A DNA stretch of 6,255 nucleotides from the NCBI GenBank assembly GCA_030430345.1, contig JAUIFT010000188.1, forward strand, positions 1-6,255, in the 5' to 3' direction. Positions 1 to 6,228 of this stretch are shown here, piece after piece; the first letter of the stretch is position 1; each line of letters opens with the position of its first letter. Below the pieces are notes generated by a model. The model saw only the letters and a list, made by a program, of their open reading frames with translations. It ran no database searches and was not told where the DNA came from. The position numbers were made by a program, and so were the translations under genes. This stretch comes from Calditrichia bacterium (GTDB lineage: Bacteria; Calditrichota; Calditrichia; RBG-13-44-9; J042).

Positions 1-31
1 ATAAAAGGCACGATAAAAGTTGCCCAAAAAC

Positions 32-37
32 AGGAGG
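32..37 (+). promoter_or_regulatory. Shine-Dalgarno site of nosZ
   Basis: A perfect AGGAGG lies 6 bases before the ATG at 44. It decides the nosZ start: an in-frame TTG at 20 would place this site inside the gene and would add eight residues (MPKNRRRI) before the signal peptide. No convincing promoter is visible in the 31 bases upstream, so the transcription start is probably outside the window. Confidence 0.85.
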
Positions 38-43
38 CGTATA

Positions 44-2011
44 ATGGAACAATCATCAACTATCAAGAGACTCGGCATGATAGGCCTGGTTATTACCGTT
101 GCGGTAATGCTTGCAATCGCCTGCGCTACGAAGAAGAAAGGGTCGTTAACCGATGGTAGCGCGGCGGCGGAAGTGTATGTCCCCCCCGGCAGCTACGACG
201 AGTATTACAGCTTTTTCTCCGGCGGATTCAGTGGTCAGGTCACCGTTTATGGCTTGCCCTCCGGACGCTTGTTCCGCATCATCCCGGTGTTTGCACAGCA
301 TGCGGAAAACGCCTGGGGCTATTCCGAAGAGACCAAAGACATGCTGATGACCAGTCACGGATTTGCTCCCTGGGACGACGCCCATCACCCGGAGTTATCA
401 CAAACGAATGGCGTGCCGGACGGCCGTTGGTTGTTTATCAACGCTAACAATACTCCGCGGGTTGCCCGAATCAATCTCTCAACTTTTGAAACGGACGACA
501 TCATCGAAATTCCCAATTCCGGCGGTAACCATGCTTCTCCTTTCGTCACTCCGAATTCGGAATACGTGGTTGCTTCCACTCGCTTCAGCCTGCCGATTCC
601 CCAAAAAGACGTGCCGATTTCCGAGTATAAAAAGCACTTTAAGGGGACGATTACTTTTATTAGCGTCAATCCGGAGGATGGCTTAATGGACATCGCCTTC
701 CAGATCATGGTGCCCGGTTACAACTACGACCTCGCCCATGCCGGTAAAGGCCCTTCCAATGGCTGGGCGTTCTTCACCTGTTATAATACCGAACAGGCCA
801 ATTCTCTGTTGGAAGTAAATGCTTCCCAGAATGACAAAGACTTTATTGCCGCCGTCAACTGGAAACTGGCCGAACAGGCGATTGCCGAGGGCAATTACAA
901 GACCATGGATGTCGATTATTATCACAATTATATGGATCATGGCAGCCGATCGACAATCTCCGAGAACAAAAAATCGGTGAGGATCCTTGATCCGGCATCC
1001 GTGCCGGGATTAATCTACTATCTGCCCACCCCGAAGTCTCCACATGGTGTCGATGTCGATCCGAGTGGCGAATACATCGTCGGTGGCGGTAAACTCGCCA
1101 GCGTTATCCCGGTTCACTCCTTCTCAAAAATGATGACCGCCATTGAGAATAAGGATTTTGAGGGCGAAGTCGACGGTATTCCGATTTTGAAATATCAGTC
1201 CGTCATGGCCGGAGAAGTTCAGAATGCCGGTTTAGGGCCGTTACATACCGAGTTCGACGGCAAAGGCTATGCCTATACTTCCGCCTTTATCTCTTCGGAA
1301 GTTGTCAAATGGAAACTAGGCACCTGGGAAGTGGTCGATCGCATTCAAACCTACTATTCCATCGGGCACCTGATGATCCCCGGTGGCGATAGCCAAAAAC
1401 CCTGGGGAAAATACCTGGTGGCAATGAACAAGATTACCAAAGACCGCTATCTGCCCACCGGACCGGAGCTTTGCCACGCAGCACAGTTGATCGATATTAG
1501 TGGCGATAAAATGCGTTTATTACTGGATTTCCCCACCATCGGAGAGCCGCACTATGCTCAGGGCATTCCGGCCAGTATTCTGCAGCCGAAAACAACAAAA
1601 ATCTTTCCGATCGAAGAAAACACCCATCCTTTCGCTGCAAAAAGTGAGCGGGAAGCCAGTGTTACCCGGGACGGCAGAGACGTGCATGTGCGTATGACCA
1701 CCATTCGTACCCACTTTGCCCCGGATAATATTGAGGGTGTAAAGGTTGGCGACCGGGTTTATTTCCATGTCACCAATCTGGAGCAGGATTGGGATGTGCC
1801 GCACGGCTTTGCCATTCAGGGAATGAACACCGCTGAATTATTGGTAATGCCCGGCGAAACCCGTACGCTCATCTGGGAAGCGAAAAAAGTGGGCGTTTTC
1901 CCCTTCTATTGCACGGATTTCTGTTCTGCACTGCACCAGGAAATGTCCGGATATGTTCGGGTATCGCCACGAAACTCAAATATTACGCTGAGTCATAACG
2001 CCCAGCGCTAG
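44..2011 (+). CDS. nosZ: Nitrous oxide reductase, clade II (Sec-type, probable lipoprotein)
   Basis: NosZ reduces N2O to N2 in the periplasm with two copper centres, as the last step of denitrification. The 655-residue protein is complete. Residues 1-27 form a signal with KR, a hydrophobic stretch and a lipobox-like AIAC (Cys27); there is no twin-arginine motif, so export is by Sec, as is usual for clade II. The beta-propeller follows, with seven candidate CuZ histidines: His114 and His115 (DDAHHPE), His163 (GNHAS), His334 (SPHGV), His401 (PLHTEF), His442 (IGHL) and His503 (EPHYAQ). The C-terminal cupredoxin domain has the CuA ligands His587, Cys623, Cys627, His631 and Met634 (CTDFCSALHQEM). 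Where clade I enzymes have Trp between the cysteines, this one has Asp625. All copper ligands are present, so the enzyme should be active. The start at 44 is set by the AGGAGG site. It is the first gene of the visible nos operon; the next gene starts 73 bases after its stop. Family and clade are sure; lipid anchoring is an inference. Confidence 0.97.
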   Translation: MEQSSTIKRLGMIGLVITVAVMLAIACATKKKGSLTDGSAAAEVYVPPGSYDEYYSFFSGGFSGQVTVYGLPSGRLFRIIPVFAQHAENAWGYSEETKDMLMTSHGFAPWDDAHHPELSQTNGVPDGRWLFINANNTPRVARINLSTFETDDIIEIPNSGGNHASPFVTPNSEYVVASTRFSLPIPQKDVPISEYKKHFKGTITFISVNPEDGLMDIAFQIMVPGYNYDLAHAGKGPSNGWAFFTCYNTEQANSLLEVNASQNDKDFIAAVNWKLAEQAIAEGNYKTMDVDYYHNYMDHGSRSTISENKKSVRILDPASVPGLIYYLPTPKSPHGVDVDPSGEYIVGGGKLASVIPVHSFSKMMTAIENKDFEGEVDGIPILKYQSVMAGEVQNAGLGPLHTEFDGKGYAYTSAFISSEVVKWKLGTWEVVDRIQTYYSIGHLMIPGGDSQKPWGKYLVAMNKITKDRYLPTGPELCHAAQLIDISGDKMRLLLDFPTIGEPHYAQGIPASILQPKTTKIFPIEENTHPFAAKSEREASVTRDGRDVHVRMTTIRTHFAPDNIEGVKVGDRVYFHVTNLEQDWDVPHGFAIQGMNTAELLVMPGETRTLIWEAKKVGVFPFYCTDFCSALHQEMSGYVRVSPRNSNITLSHNAQR

Positions 2012-2025
2012 TTTTTAATTCTTGT

Positions 2026-2050
2026 CGGCGGCGCAAATGCTGCGTCGCCG
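2026..2050 (+). terminator. GC-rich hairpin after nosZ (attenuator or mRNA-stabilising stem)
   Basis: The arms CGGCGGCGCA (2026-2035) and TGCGTCGCCG (2041-2050) form a 10-bp stem with one G-U pair and a 5-base loop. The following GTTGTTTT is only partly T-rich, so termination would be incomplete. The site is 14 bases after the nosZ stop and 35 bases before the next gene. It would fit partial termination, or protection of the nosZ transcript 3' end, so that the enzyme is made in excess over its assembly factors. The structure is seen in the sequence; its function is an inference. Confidence 0.55.
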
Positions 2051-2072
2051 GTTGTTTTGCAGTTGTAAATGA

Positions 2073-2078
2073 AAGGAG
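2073..2078 (+). promoter_or_regulatory. Shine-Dalgarno site of the nosB-like gene
   Basis: AAGGAG lies 6 bases before the ATG at 2085. It is strong and independent of nosZ translation, and supports 2085 as the start. Confidence 0.75.
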
Positions 2079-2084
2079 TGAAAA

Positions 2085-2780
2085 ATGAATCGGAATGCCA
2101 GAATGCTGATGCTAATTGCTTCACTGCTACTGGTTGTGCCGTATTTCGTTCCGATTTGGGAGATCACCCTGGAAGCCCCGCAGTATCCGGAAGGATTGGG
2201 GTTGAAAATCTGGATCGACACTATCGACGGACTAAATCCGCGTGACCTGGATAAAGTAAACAATTTGAATCATTACATTGGTATGAAAGAGATTGTCCCG
2301 GAATCAATTCCGGAACTGAAGATTATGCCGTTTATCGTTGGATTTATGTTAATTTTCGGGTTGCTAACCGCCTACTTCGCCAAACCTGCACTGGTTTATA
2401 CCTGGACGGCGCTTTTTATAATTATTGCCCTGGTCGGTCTGGTGGATTTTTATCTCTGGGAATATGACTATGGTCATAATCTCGACCCTACCGCGGCGAT
2501 TAAAATTCCTGGTATGAGTTATCAACCGCCGTTAATTGGCAGTAAAAAGCTGCTCAACTTTACGGCCATATCTCTGCCGGATATTGGCGGCATCTTTATT
2601 TTTGCCGCGATTCTTTTCGGAGCCATCGCTGCTTATACAACCTTTAAATCGTCGAAAAACAAAACCAGGATTTCGAACAATGAAACCGCTCAGAATGCTG
2701 ACTCAGGTACTACTGCCAGGCGTAATGCTACTACTGACAAGCTGCACGCCGGCACCGGTGCCCATTCAATACGGTCATGA
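2085..2780 (+). CDS. nosB: NosB-like integral membrane protein of clade II nos clusters
   Basis: This is a 231-residue membrane protein of unknown function, of the kind placed directly after nosZ in clade II nos clusters and called NosB in Wolinella. Four hydrophobic segments can be seen: about residues 7-25, 80-98, 102-124 and 165-187. Between the first two lies an extracytoplasmic-looking loop with EAPQYPEGLG (30-39) and NHYIGM (62-67). Between the last two is a loop with WEYDYGHNLDP (125-135) and PGMSYQPPLIG (142-152). The many Trp, Tyr, His and Met residues in these loops could contact copper or a redox partner, but that is a guess. No enzyme motif is visible. Residues from about 188 to 231 are a polar Lys/Asn/Thr-rich tail; from about residue 199 it is read from DNA that also encodes the NosL signal peptide in another frame, an overlap of 101 bases. 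The tail looks like an accidental extension after loss of an earlier stop. The NosB name rests on position, topology and recalled resemblance, not on a search. Confidence 0.72.
   Translation: MNRNARMLMLIASLLLVVPYFVPIWEITLEAPQYPEGLGLKIWIDTIDGLNPRDLDKVNNLNHYIGMKEIVPESIPELKIMPFIVGFMLIFGLLTAYFAKPALVYTWTALFIIIALVGLVDFYLWEYDYGHNLDPTAAIKIPGMSYQPPLIGSKKLLNFTAISLPDIGGIFIFAAILFGAIAAYTTFKSSKNKTRISNNETAQNADSGTTARRNATTDKLHAGTGAHSIRS
2667..2670 (+). promoter_or_regulatory. Shine-Dalgarno site of nosL, inside the nosB-like gene
   Basis: AGGA lies 9 bases before the ATG at 2680, within the 3' part of the upstream gene. Together with the lipoprotein signal that begins at 2680, it sets the nosL start; the open frame itself runs further upstream to 2536, but that part is only a shadow of the membrane protein gene. 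Ribosomes translating the upstream gene pass over this site, so the two genes probably affect each other's translation. Confidence 0.55.
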
Positions 2781-3162
2781 TAGTTGCGCCCATTGCCGTA
2801 TGATGATTACCGATCATCAGTATGGCGCGGAGATATTATTGACCACCGGGAAGGCATATACTTTTGACTCGATTGAGTGTATGAGCGCTTACCAGGCCGG
2901 CGGTAGTTTGGCCGCAGCGAAAGTTCATTCCCTTTGGGTGACTGACTTTAATTCTCCGGGCAAACTGATCGATAGCGAAACGGCCATCTTCCTGCACAGC
3001 GACAATCTGCGCAGTCCCATGGGAATGAATCTCTCCGCCTACAACGACCATGGGCAGGCGGCACTGAATCAATCCCGCTTTGGCGGACAGTTAATCTCAT
3101 GGCCGCAATTAACCGAGCTGGTGCAGACAACCTGGAAAGATAATCAACAAGCAAGACACTAA
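2680..3162 (+). CDS. nosL: NosL, Cu(I)-binding lipoprotein chaperone for NosZ
   Basis: NosL is an outer-face lipoprotein that binds Cu(I) and delivers it for assembly of the NosZ copper centres. The protein has 160 residues, usual for the family. Residues 1-22 are a lipoprotein signal with the lipobox LTSC (Cys22). The mature part has the family copper motif around DSCAHCRMMI (Asp34, Cys36, Cys39, Met41, Met42), then FDSIECM (62-68, with Cys67 and Met68) and a SPMGMNLSAY block near the C-terminal half, which is typical of NosL. The start at 2680 is chosen because it gives a clean signal peptide and has AGGA at proper spacing. The gene begins inside the 3' end of the nosB-like gene and is separated from nosD by a 129-base gap with a palindromic repeat. 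It could be confused only with other NosL-family copper lipoproteins; the nos context makes the assignment firm. Confidence 0.93.
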   Translation: MKPLRMLTQVLLPGVMLLLTSCTPAPVPIQYGHDSCAHCRMMITDHQYGAEILLTTGKAYTFDSIECMSAYQAGGSLAAAKVHSLWVTDFNSPGKLIDSETAIFLHSDNLRSPMGMNLSAYNDHGQAALNQSRFGGQLISWPQLTELVQTTWKDNQQARH

Positions 3163-3180
3163 GGAATGTCTAAGTACGAT

Positions 3181-3271
3181 CTGTCATCGCGAGGCGTTTT
3201 CTGCCGAGGCAATCTCAAGAGGAGCATAAAGAAAAAAGATCGCATCGTCGTTTTACTCCTCGCGATGACAG
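3181..3271. repeat. Palindromic interspersed repeat element (REP/MITE-like) between nosL and nosD
   Basis: The ends are a perfect 14-bp inverted repeat: CTGTCATCGCGAGG at 3181-3194 and its reverse complement at 3258-3271. A second, inner pair also matches: CGAGGCAATCT at 3205-3215 against AGATCGCATCG at 3237-3247, with two mismatches in 11. The centre (3216-3236) is purine-rich. Ends of the type GTCATTGCGAGG...GCAATCTC are known as dispersed palindromic repeats in many bacterial genomes. No coding frame is evident. The element fills most of the 129-base gap and would fold into a long hairpin in the operon mRNA. Other copies cannot be seen in this window, so calling it interspersed rests on recalled similarity. 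Confidence 0.75.
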
Positions 3272-3291
3272 CAATAACCTAGAGATCAATC

Positions 3292-4551
3292 ATGAAAAAG
3301 CTTTTCCTTATCCTGATCATCCTTAGCAGCAGTTTTCTCACTGCGAAAGAGATTACCGTTTCGCCGGAGAAAACCCCGCGCACACTCACTGCTGCATTAT
3401 TGCAAGCGGCAGATGGTGATCGCATTCTGGTGCAGCCGGGCATATATCGGGAAGGGGAAATTGTTATCAGCAAATCCGTTACCATTATCGGGGAAAACTT
3501 CCCGGTATTTGACGGCGAAAATCAGCATCAGGTGTTTACAGTAGAAGCGGATAGCGTGGTTATTCGCGGATTGGTGATCAAGGATTGTGGTGTCAGTTTT
3601 ATCGATGATAAAGCCGGTATCAAAGTGCTTGAAACGAAGGGATGCGTTATCGAAGGCAATCGCCTGGAAGGAAATTTTTTCGGTATTTACCTGGCGAAGT
3701 CGCAGGGTACCCGGGTGTTGAATAACGATATTCGCAGCAATGCCACTTCCGAGGCAGCTTCCGGTAATGGCATCCACCTCTGGTATTGCAAAGATGCCGA
3801 CATCCACGATAACCGTATAGAGGGGCATCGCGACGGCATCTATTTTGAATTTGTGCAGGATGGTAAGATCAGCGGCAATTTTAGCACGAAGAACCTCCGC
3901 TACGGTTTGCATTTCATGTTTTCCGATCGTTGCGAATACCGGGCGAACAGCTTCATCAATAATGGTGCCGGCGTCGCCGTAATGTATACAAAAAATGTTC
4001 TGATGATTAACAATCGTTTCGCCGATAACTGGGGCAGCGCCGCCTTCGGCTTATTGCTGAAAGATATTACCGACAGTGAGATTAGCGGCAACACTTTTTC
4101 CCGGAATTCGATCGGCATTTTTGCCGAAAATTCCGGTCGGATGAACATCGAGCAGAATGATTTTAATGACAATGGCTGGGCGGTGAAAATTATGGCCAAT
4201 TGCATGGAAAACGTCTTTCAGGAGAATAATTTTCTCAACAACTCTTTCGATGTCGCTACGAATAGCAGGAACAACTTTAATCGCTTCGAACGGAATTACT
4301 GGAGCGCCTACCAGGGATACGACCTTGACCGTGATGGCTATGGTGATGTGCCCTTTCGACCGGTGCGTCTCTTTTCCCTGATTGTGGAACAAAACGCCAC
4401 CGCGCTGGTATTGCAGCGCAGTCTGTTTATCGATGTGCTGGATATGGCCGAGCGGGTTTTACCAATCTTAACCCCGGAAACACTGATCGATGAACAACCG
4501 GCTTTGCGCAGAATTCCAAGACCATCCGGCGATGCCACTGCCGGAAGATAA
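3292..4551 (+). CDS. nosD: NosD, periplasmic beta-helix protein for CuZ maturation
   Basis: NosD works with the NosFY ABC machine to assemble the CuZ centre of NosZ and accepts copper from NosL. The 419-residue protein has a Sec signal peptide of about 18 residues (MKKLFLILIILSSSFLTA). About residues 45-330 are a right-handed parallel beta-helix of the carbohydrate-binding/sugar-hydrolase (CASH) type, visible as imperfect repeats rich in N-N-x-F/I and G-I turns (for example NRLEGNFFGIYL, NDIRSNA, NRIEGHRDGIYFE, NTFSRNSIGIFAE, NNFLNNS). The C-terminal part is diagnostic: NYWS at 335-338, then YDLDRDGYGDVPFRPV from residue 343, then a helical tail with FSLIVEQ and ALRRI. The length is usual. 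The start ATG at 3292 has only a weak AGAG before it, and the gene is separated from nosL by a palindromic repeat, so its translation may be weaker than that of its neighbours. nosF follows after 30 bases. Confidence 0.95.
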   Translation: MKKLFLILIILSSSFLTAKEITVSPEKTPRTLTAALLQAADGDRILVQPGIYREGEIVISKSVTIIGENFPVFDGENQHQVFTVEADSVVIRGLVIKDCGVSFIDDKAGIKVLETKGCVIEGNRLEGNFFGIYLAKSQGTRVLNNDIRSNATSEAASGNGIHLWYCKDADIHDNRIEGHRDGIYFEFVQDGKISGNFSTKNLRYGLHFMFSDRCEYRANSFINNGAGVAVMYTKNVLMINNRFADNWGSAAFGLLLKDITDSEISGNTFSRNSIGIFAENSGRMNIEQNDFNDNGWAVKIMANCMENVFQENNFLNNSFDVATNSRNNFNRFERNYWSAYQGYDLDRDGYGDVPFRPVRLFSLIVEQNATALVLQRSLFIDVLDMAERVLPILTPETLIDEQPALRRIPRPSGDATAGR

Positions 4552-4571
4552 GCCCTCAACCTTAGCCTGTC

Positions 4572-4577
4572 AGAGGA
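4572..4577 (+). promoter_or_regulatory. Shine-Dalgarno site of nosF
   Basis: AGAGGA ends 4 bases before the ATG at 4582, in the 30-base gap after nosD. The spacing is short but usable and supports this start. Confidence 0.55.
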
Positions 4578-4581
4578 TATT

Positions 4582-5292
4582 ATGATTCAGATAAACGGAT
4601 TAAAAAAACAATTTGGGAAACTGGAGGTTTTGAAGGGGATTGACCTCACCCTCAATACCGGCAATGTTACCGCAATTGTTGGCCACAACGGCTCCGGGAA
4701 GACGACGCTTATTAAAGCCATTCTCGGACTGGTGAGAGCAGATAGCGGGGAAATTTCCGTTGATGGCACCCGGGTGAACGGTGACGTCCGCTACAAAAAC
4801 GAAATCGGCTACATGCCGCAGATCGCCCGCTTTCCGGAGAATCTCACCGTTGCGGAAATTCTCACGCTCATCAAGGATTTACGGGAACAGGAAAGTGCCA
4901 TCGACGAGTTCCTTTATGAAGCCTTCGACCTGGAAAAAGAAGCTCACAAACCATTGCGCACCCTTTCCGGCGGCACCCGCCAAAAAGTCAGTGCAGTGAT
5001 CGCTTTTCTCTTTCAGCCGAAAATTCTTATTCTTGATGAGCCGACCGCCGGGCTGGACCCGCTCTCCAGCAGCATTCTGCAGGACAAAATTTTAGAGGAA
5101 CGGCGCAACGGCAAAACTATCATCCTCACTTCGCATATTATGAGTGAAATCGAAACGCTGGCCGATGAACTGGTTTATTTACAGGACGGGGAAATTTTCT
5201 ACAACGGCCAGTTGAAAAACATGTTGAAGAGTACCGGGGAAAAGAAGCTGGAACGGGCCATTGCTCGCCTAATTGAAGGAGCCGCCGCATGA
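4582..5292 (+). CDS. nosF: NosF, ABC transporter ATP-binding protein
   Basis: NosF is the cytoplasmic ATPase of the NosDFY complex, which drives CuZ-site assembly; work on the Pseudomonas complex indicates that ATP hydrolysis drives conformational changes linked to copper transfer from NosL to NosZ, while sulfur export has also been proposed. The 236-residue protein has all ABC motifs: Walker A GHNGSGKT at 34-41, Q-loop Gln80 (GYMPQ), signature LSGGTRQKV from 128, Walker B LILDEP with Asp152 and Glu153, D-loop AGLDP at 156-160, and switch His185 (TSHIMSE). It is therefore competent for ATP hydrolysis. The signature reads LSGGTRQ, as is common in ABC-2 type ATPases. It lies directly upstream of its membrane partner nosY, sharing an ATGA stop/start, so the two are translationally coupled. 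On sequence alone it resembles many ABC-2 ATPases; the operon position gives the NosF assignment. Confidence 0.95.
   Translation: MIQINGLKKQFGKLEVLKGIDLTLNTGNVTAIVGHNGSGKTTLIKAILGLVRADSGEISVDGTRVNGDVRYKNEIGYMPQIARFPENLTVAEILTLIKDLREQESAIDEFLYEAFDLEKEAHKPLRTLSGGTRQKVSAVIAFLFQPKILILDEPTAGLDPLSSSILQDKILEERRNGKTIILTSHIMSEIETLADELVYLQDGEIFYNGQLKNMLKSTGEKKLERAIARLIEGAAA
5276..5281 (+). promoter_or_regulatory. Shine-Dalgarno site of nosY within nosF
   Basis: AAGGAG lies 7 bases before the ATG at 5289 and inside the last codons of nosF. With the ATGA overlap it supports coupled translation and balanced production of the two partners. Confidence 0.65.
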
Positions 5293-6080
5293 AAGCGCTA
5301 ACAAAAATAATCAAATACGAATTGCAAAATATTCTGCGCAGCAAATGGATTCTTATCTACACCCTGTTCTTTTTTTTGCTGACCGACAGCCTATTCCGTT
5401 TCGGCGGTAGCAGCGGGAAAGTTGTCCTCAGCCTGATGAATGTTATTCTCTTAATTATCCCGCTGGTAAGCGTGGTGTTTGGGGTAATGTATCTTTACAA
5501 CTCCCGGGAATATATCGAGCTAATGCTTTCCCAACCATTGAAGCGCCGCTCGCTTTTTCTCGGTCTCTACATCGGCTTGACACTGCCCCTGACGCTGGGA
5601 TTTCTGGTTGGCAGCGGCCTGCCGTTCCTTATTCATGGCGTGGATATCGTTGCTAATCAGTCGATCGTTTTTATGCTCTTGCTCTCCGGCATCTTCCTGA
5701 CGATTATCTTTGTTGCACTGGCGTTTCTGATCTCTACCGTGCACGAAGACCGGGTGAAAGGGCTGGGGAGCGCTATCATCAGTTGGCTGCTATTTGCAAT
5801 CATCTATGACGGCCTTATTCTGATGATCACCTATATGTTTATCGACTATCCCCTGGAGAAACCGGTGATTGCATTAACATTGCTTAACCCGATCGACCTG
5901 GCGCGTATTCTCATCATGCTCAAGCTGGACATTGCCGCCCTGATGGGCTATACCGGCGCGGTCTTCGAAAAATTCTTCGCTGGTTCCCTGGGATTGCTTA
6001 TCTCTTTTCTCAGTTTAATACTTTGGTCTACCCTACCTATCTGGATTGGCAGCCGAATGTTTGAACGTAAGGATTTTTAG
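5289..6080 (+). CDS. nosY: NosY, ABC-2 type membrane permease
   Basis: NosY is the inner-membrane part of the NosDFY complex, pairing with NosF on the cytoplasmic side and NosD on the periplasmic side. The 263-residue protein shows six hydrophobic segments, at about residues 20-36, 46-70, 92-115, 126-149, 160-185 and 234-254, the usual ABC-2 pattern. Family-typical stretches include an N-terminal amphipathic start (KIIKYELQNILRSKW), NSREYIELMLSQPLKR (71-86) in the cytoplasmic loop after helix 2, and LLNPIDLARILIMLKLDIAA (198-217) followed by MGYTGAVFEKFF before the last helix. The start ATG overlaps the nosF stop by four bases, so the genes are coupled. It is the last gene visible; no further reading frame with coding character follows on this strand before the window ends. 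Confidence 0.95.
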   Translation: MKALTKIIKYELQNILRSKWILIYTLFFFLLTDSLFRFGGSSGKVVLSLMNVILLIIPLVSVVFGVMYLYNSREYIELMLSQPLKRRSLFLGLYIGLTLPLTLGFLVGSGLPFLIHGVDIVANQSIVFMLLLSGIFLTIIFVALAFLISTVHEDRVKGLGSAIISWLLFAIIYDGLILMITYMFIDYPLEKPVIALTLLNPIDLARILIMLKLDIAALMGYTGAVFEKFFAGSLGLLISFLSLILWSTLPIWIGSRMFERKDF

Positions 6081-6228
6081 ACGATAAAAAATTTTATCAT
6101 AGTGGCGTATCTTCCGAACAGGCAGGGGTTTCGCTCTGACAACCGAAGTCCCTATTTCTCCATTTAGCCTCACACTACAGCTTTTCCCTTTTATTCGAAT
6201 TACCCAAGTATTCTATATACTATCCTTA
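6081..6228. other. Non-coding region after nosY with two weak hairpins
   Basis: No gene is visible here. GATAAAA (6083-6089) and TTTTATC (6092-6098) form an AT-only-centred palindrome just after the nosY stop. A second possible stem is AGGGGTTTCG (6124-6133) with CGAAGTCCCT (6144-6153), a 10-bp pairing with two G-U pairs and a 10-base loop, followed by the weak T-tract TATTTCTCC. This second hairpin is the better candidate for the operon terminator. The rest is AT-rich and shows nothing else I can support. Confidence 0.5.
6124..6159 (+). terminator. Candidate terminator of the nos operon
   Basis: A 10-bp stem with two G-U pairs (6124-6133 with 6144-6153) is followed by TATTTC. It lies 43 bases after the nosY stop, a usual place for a terminator. 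The T-tract is poor and the loop is large (10 bases), so the call is tentative. Confidence 0.33.

Noticed and set aside
20..43. TTG start at 20 for nosZ giving eight more residues
   Set aside because: The AGGAGG site at 32-37 fits the ATG at 44, and the signal peptide is normal when begun there.
2536..2679. Longer NosL beginning at 2536
   Set aside because: This part is the out-of-frame shadow of the nosB-like gene; the lipoprotein signal and ribosome site point to 2680.
3195..3257. Possible CRISPR or small RNA in the nosL-nosD gap
   Set aside because: There is no direct repeat array, and the structure is fully explained by one palindromic repeat element.
3397..3912. 171-residue open frame on the minus strand opposite nosD
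   Set aside because: It has no recognisable family feature and lies wholly across the well-supported NosD frame; it is an antisense shadow.
4051..4392. 113-residue minus-strand open frame opposite nosD
   Set aside because: Same reason: no independent motifs, and the + frame carries the diagnostic NosD C-terminal motifs.
6083..6098. AT-rich palindrome as an operator or terminator after nosY
   Set aside because: The stem has only weak A-T pairing with a two-base centre and is likely by chance in an AT-rich stretch; kept only as part of the non-coding region.
6200..6228. Promoter-like TATATACT in the right-hand non-coding region
   Set aside because: No matching -35 element at proper spacing and no gene downstream within the window to test it against.
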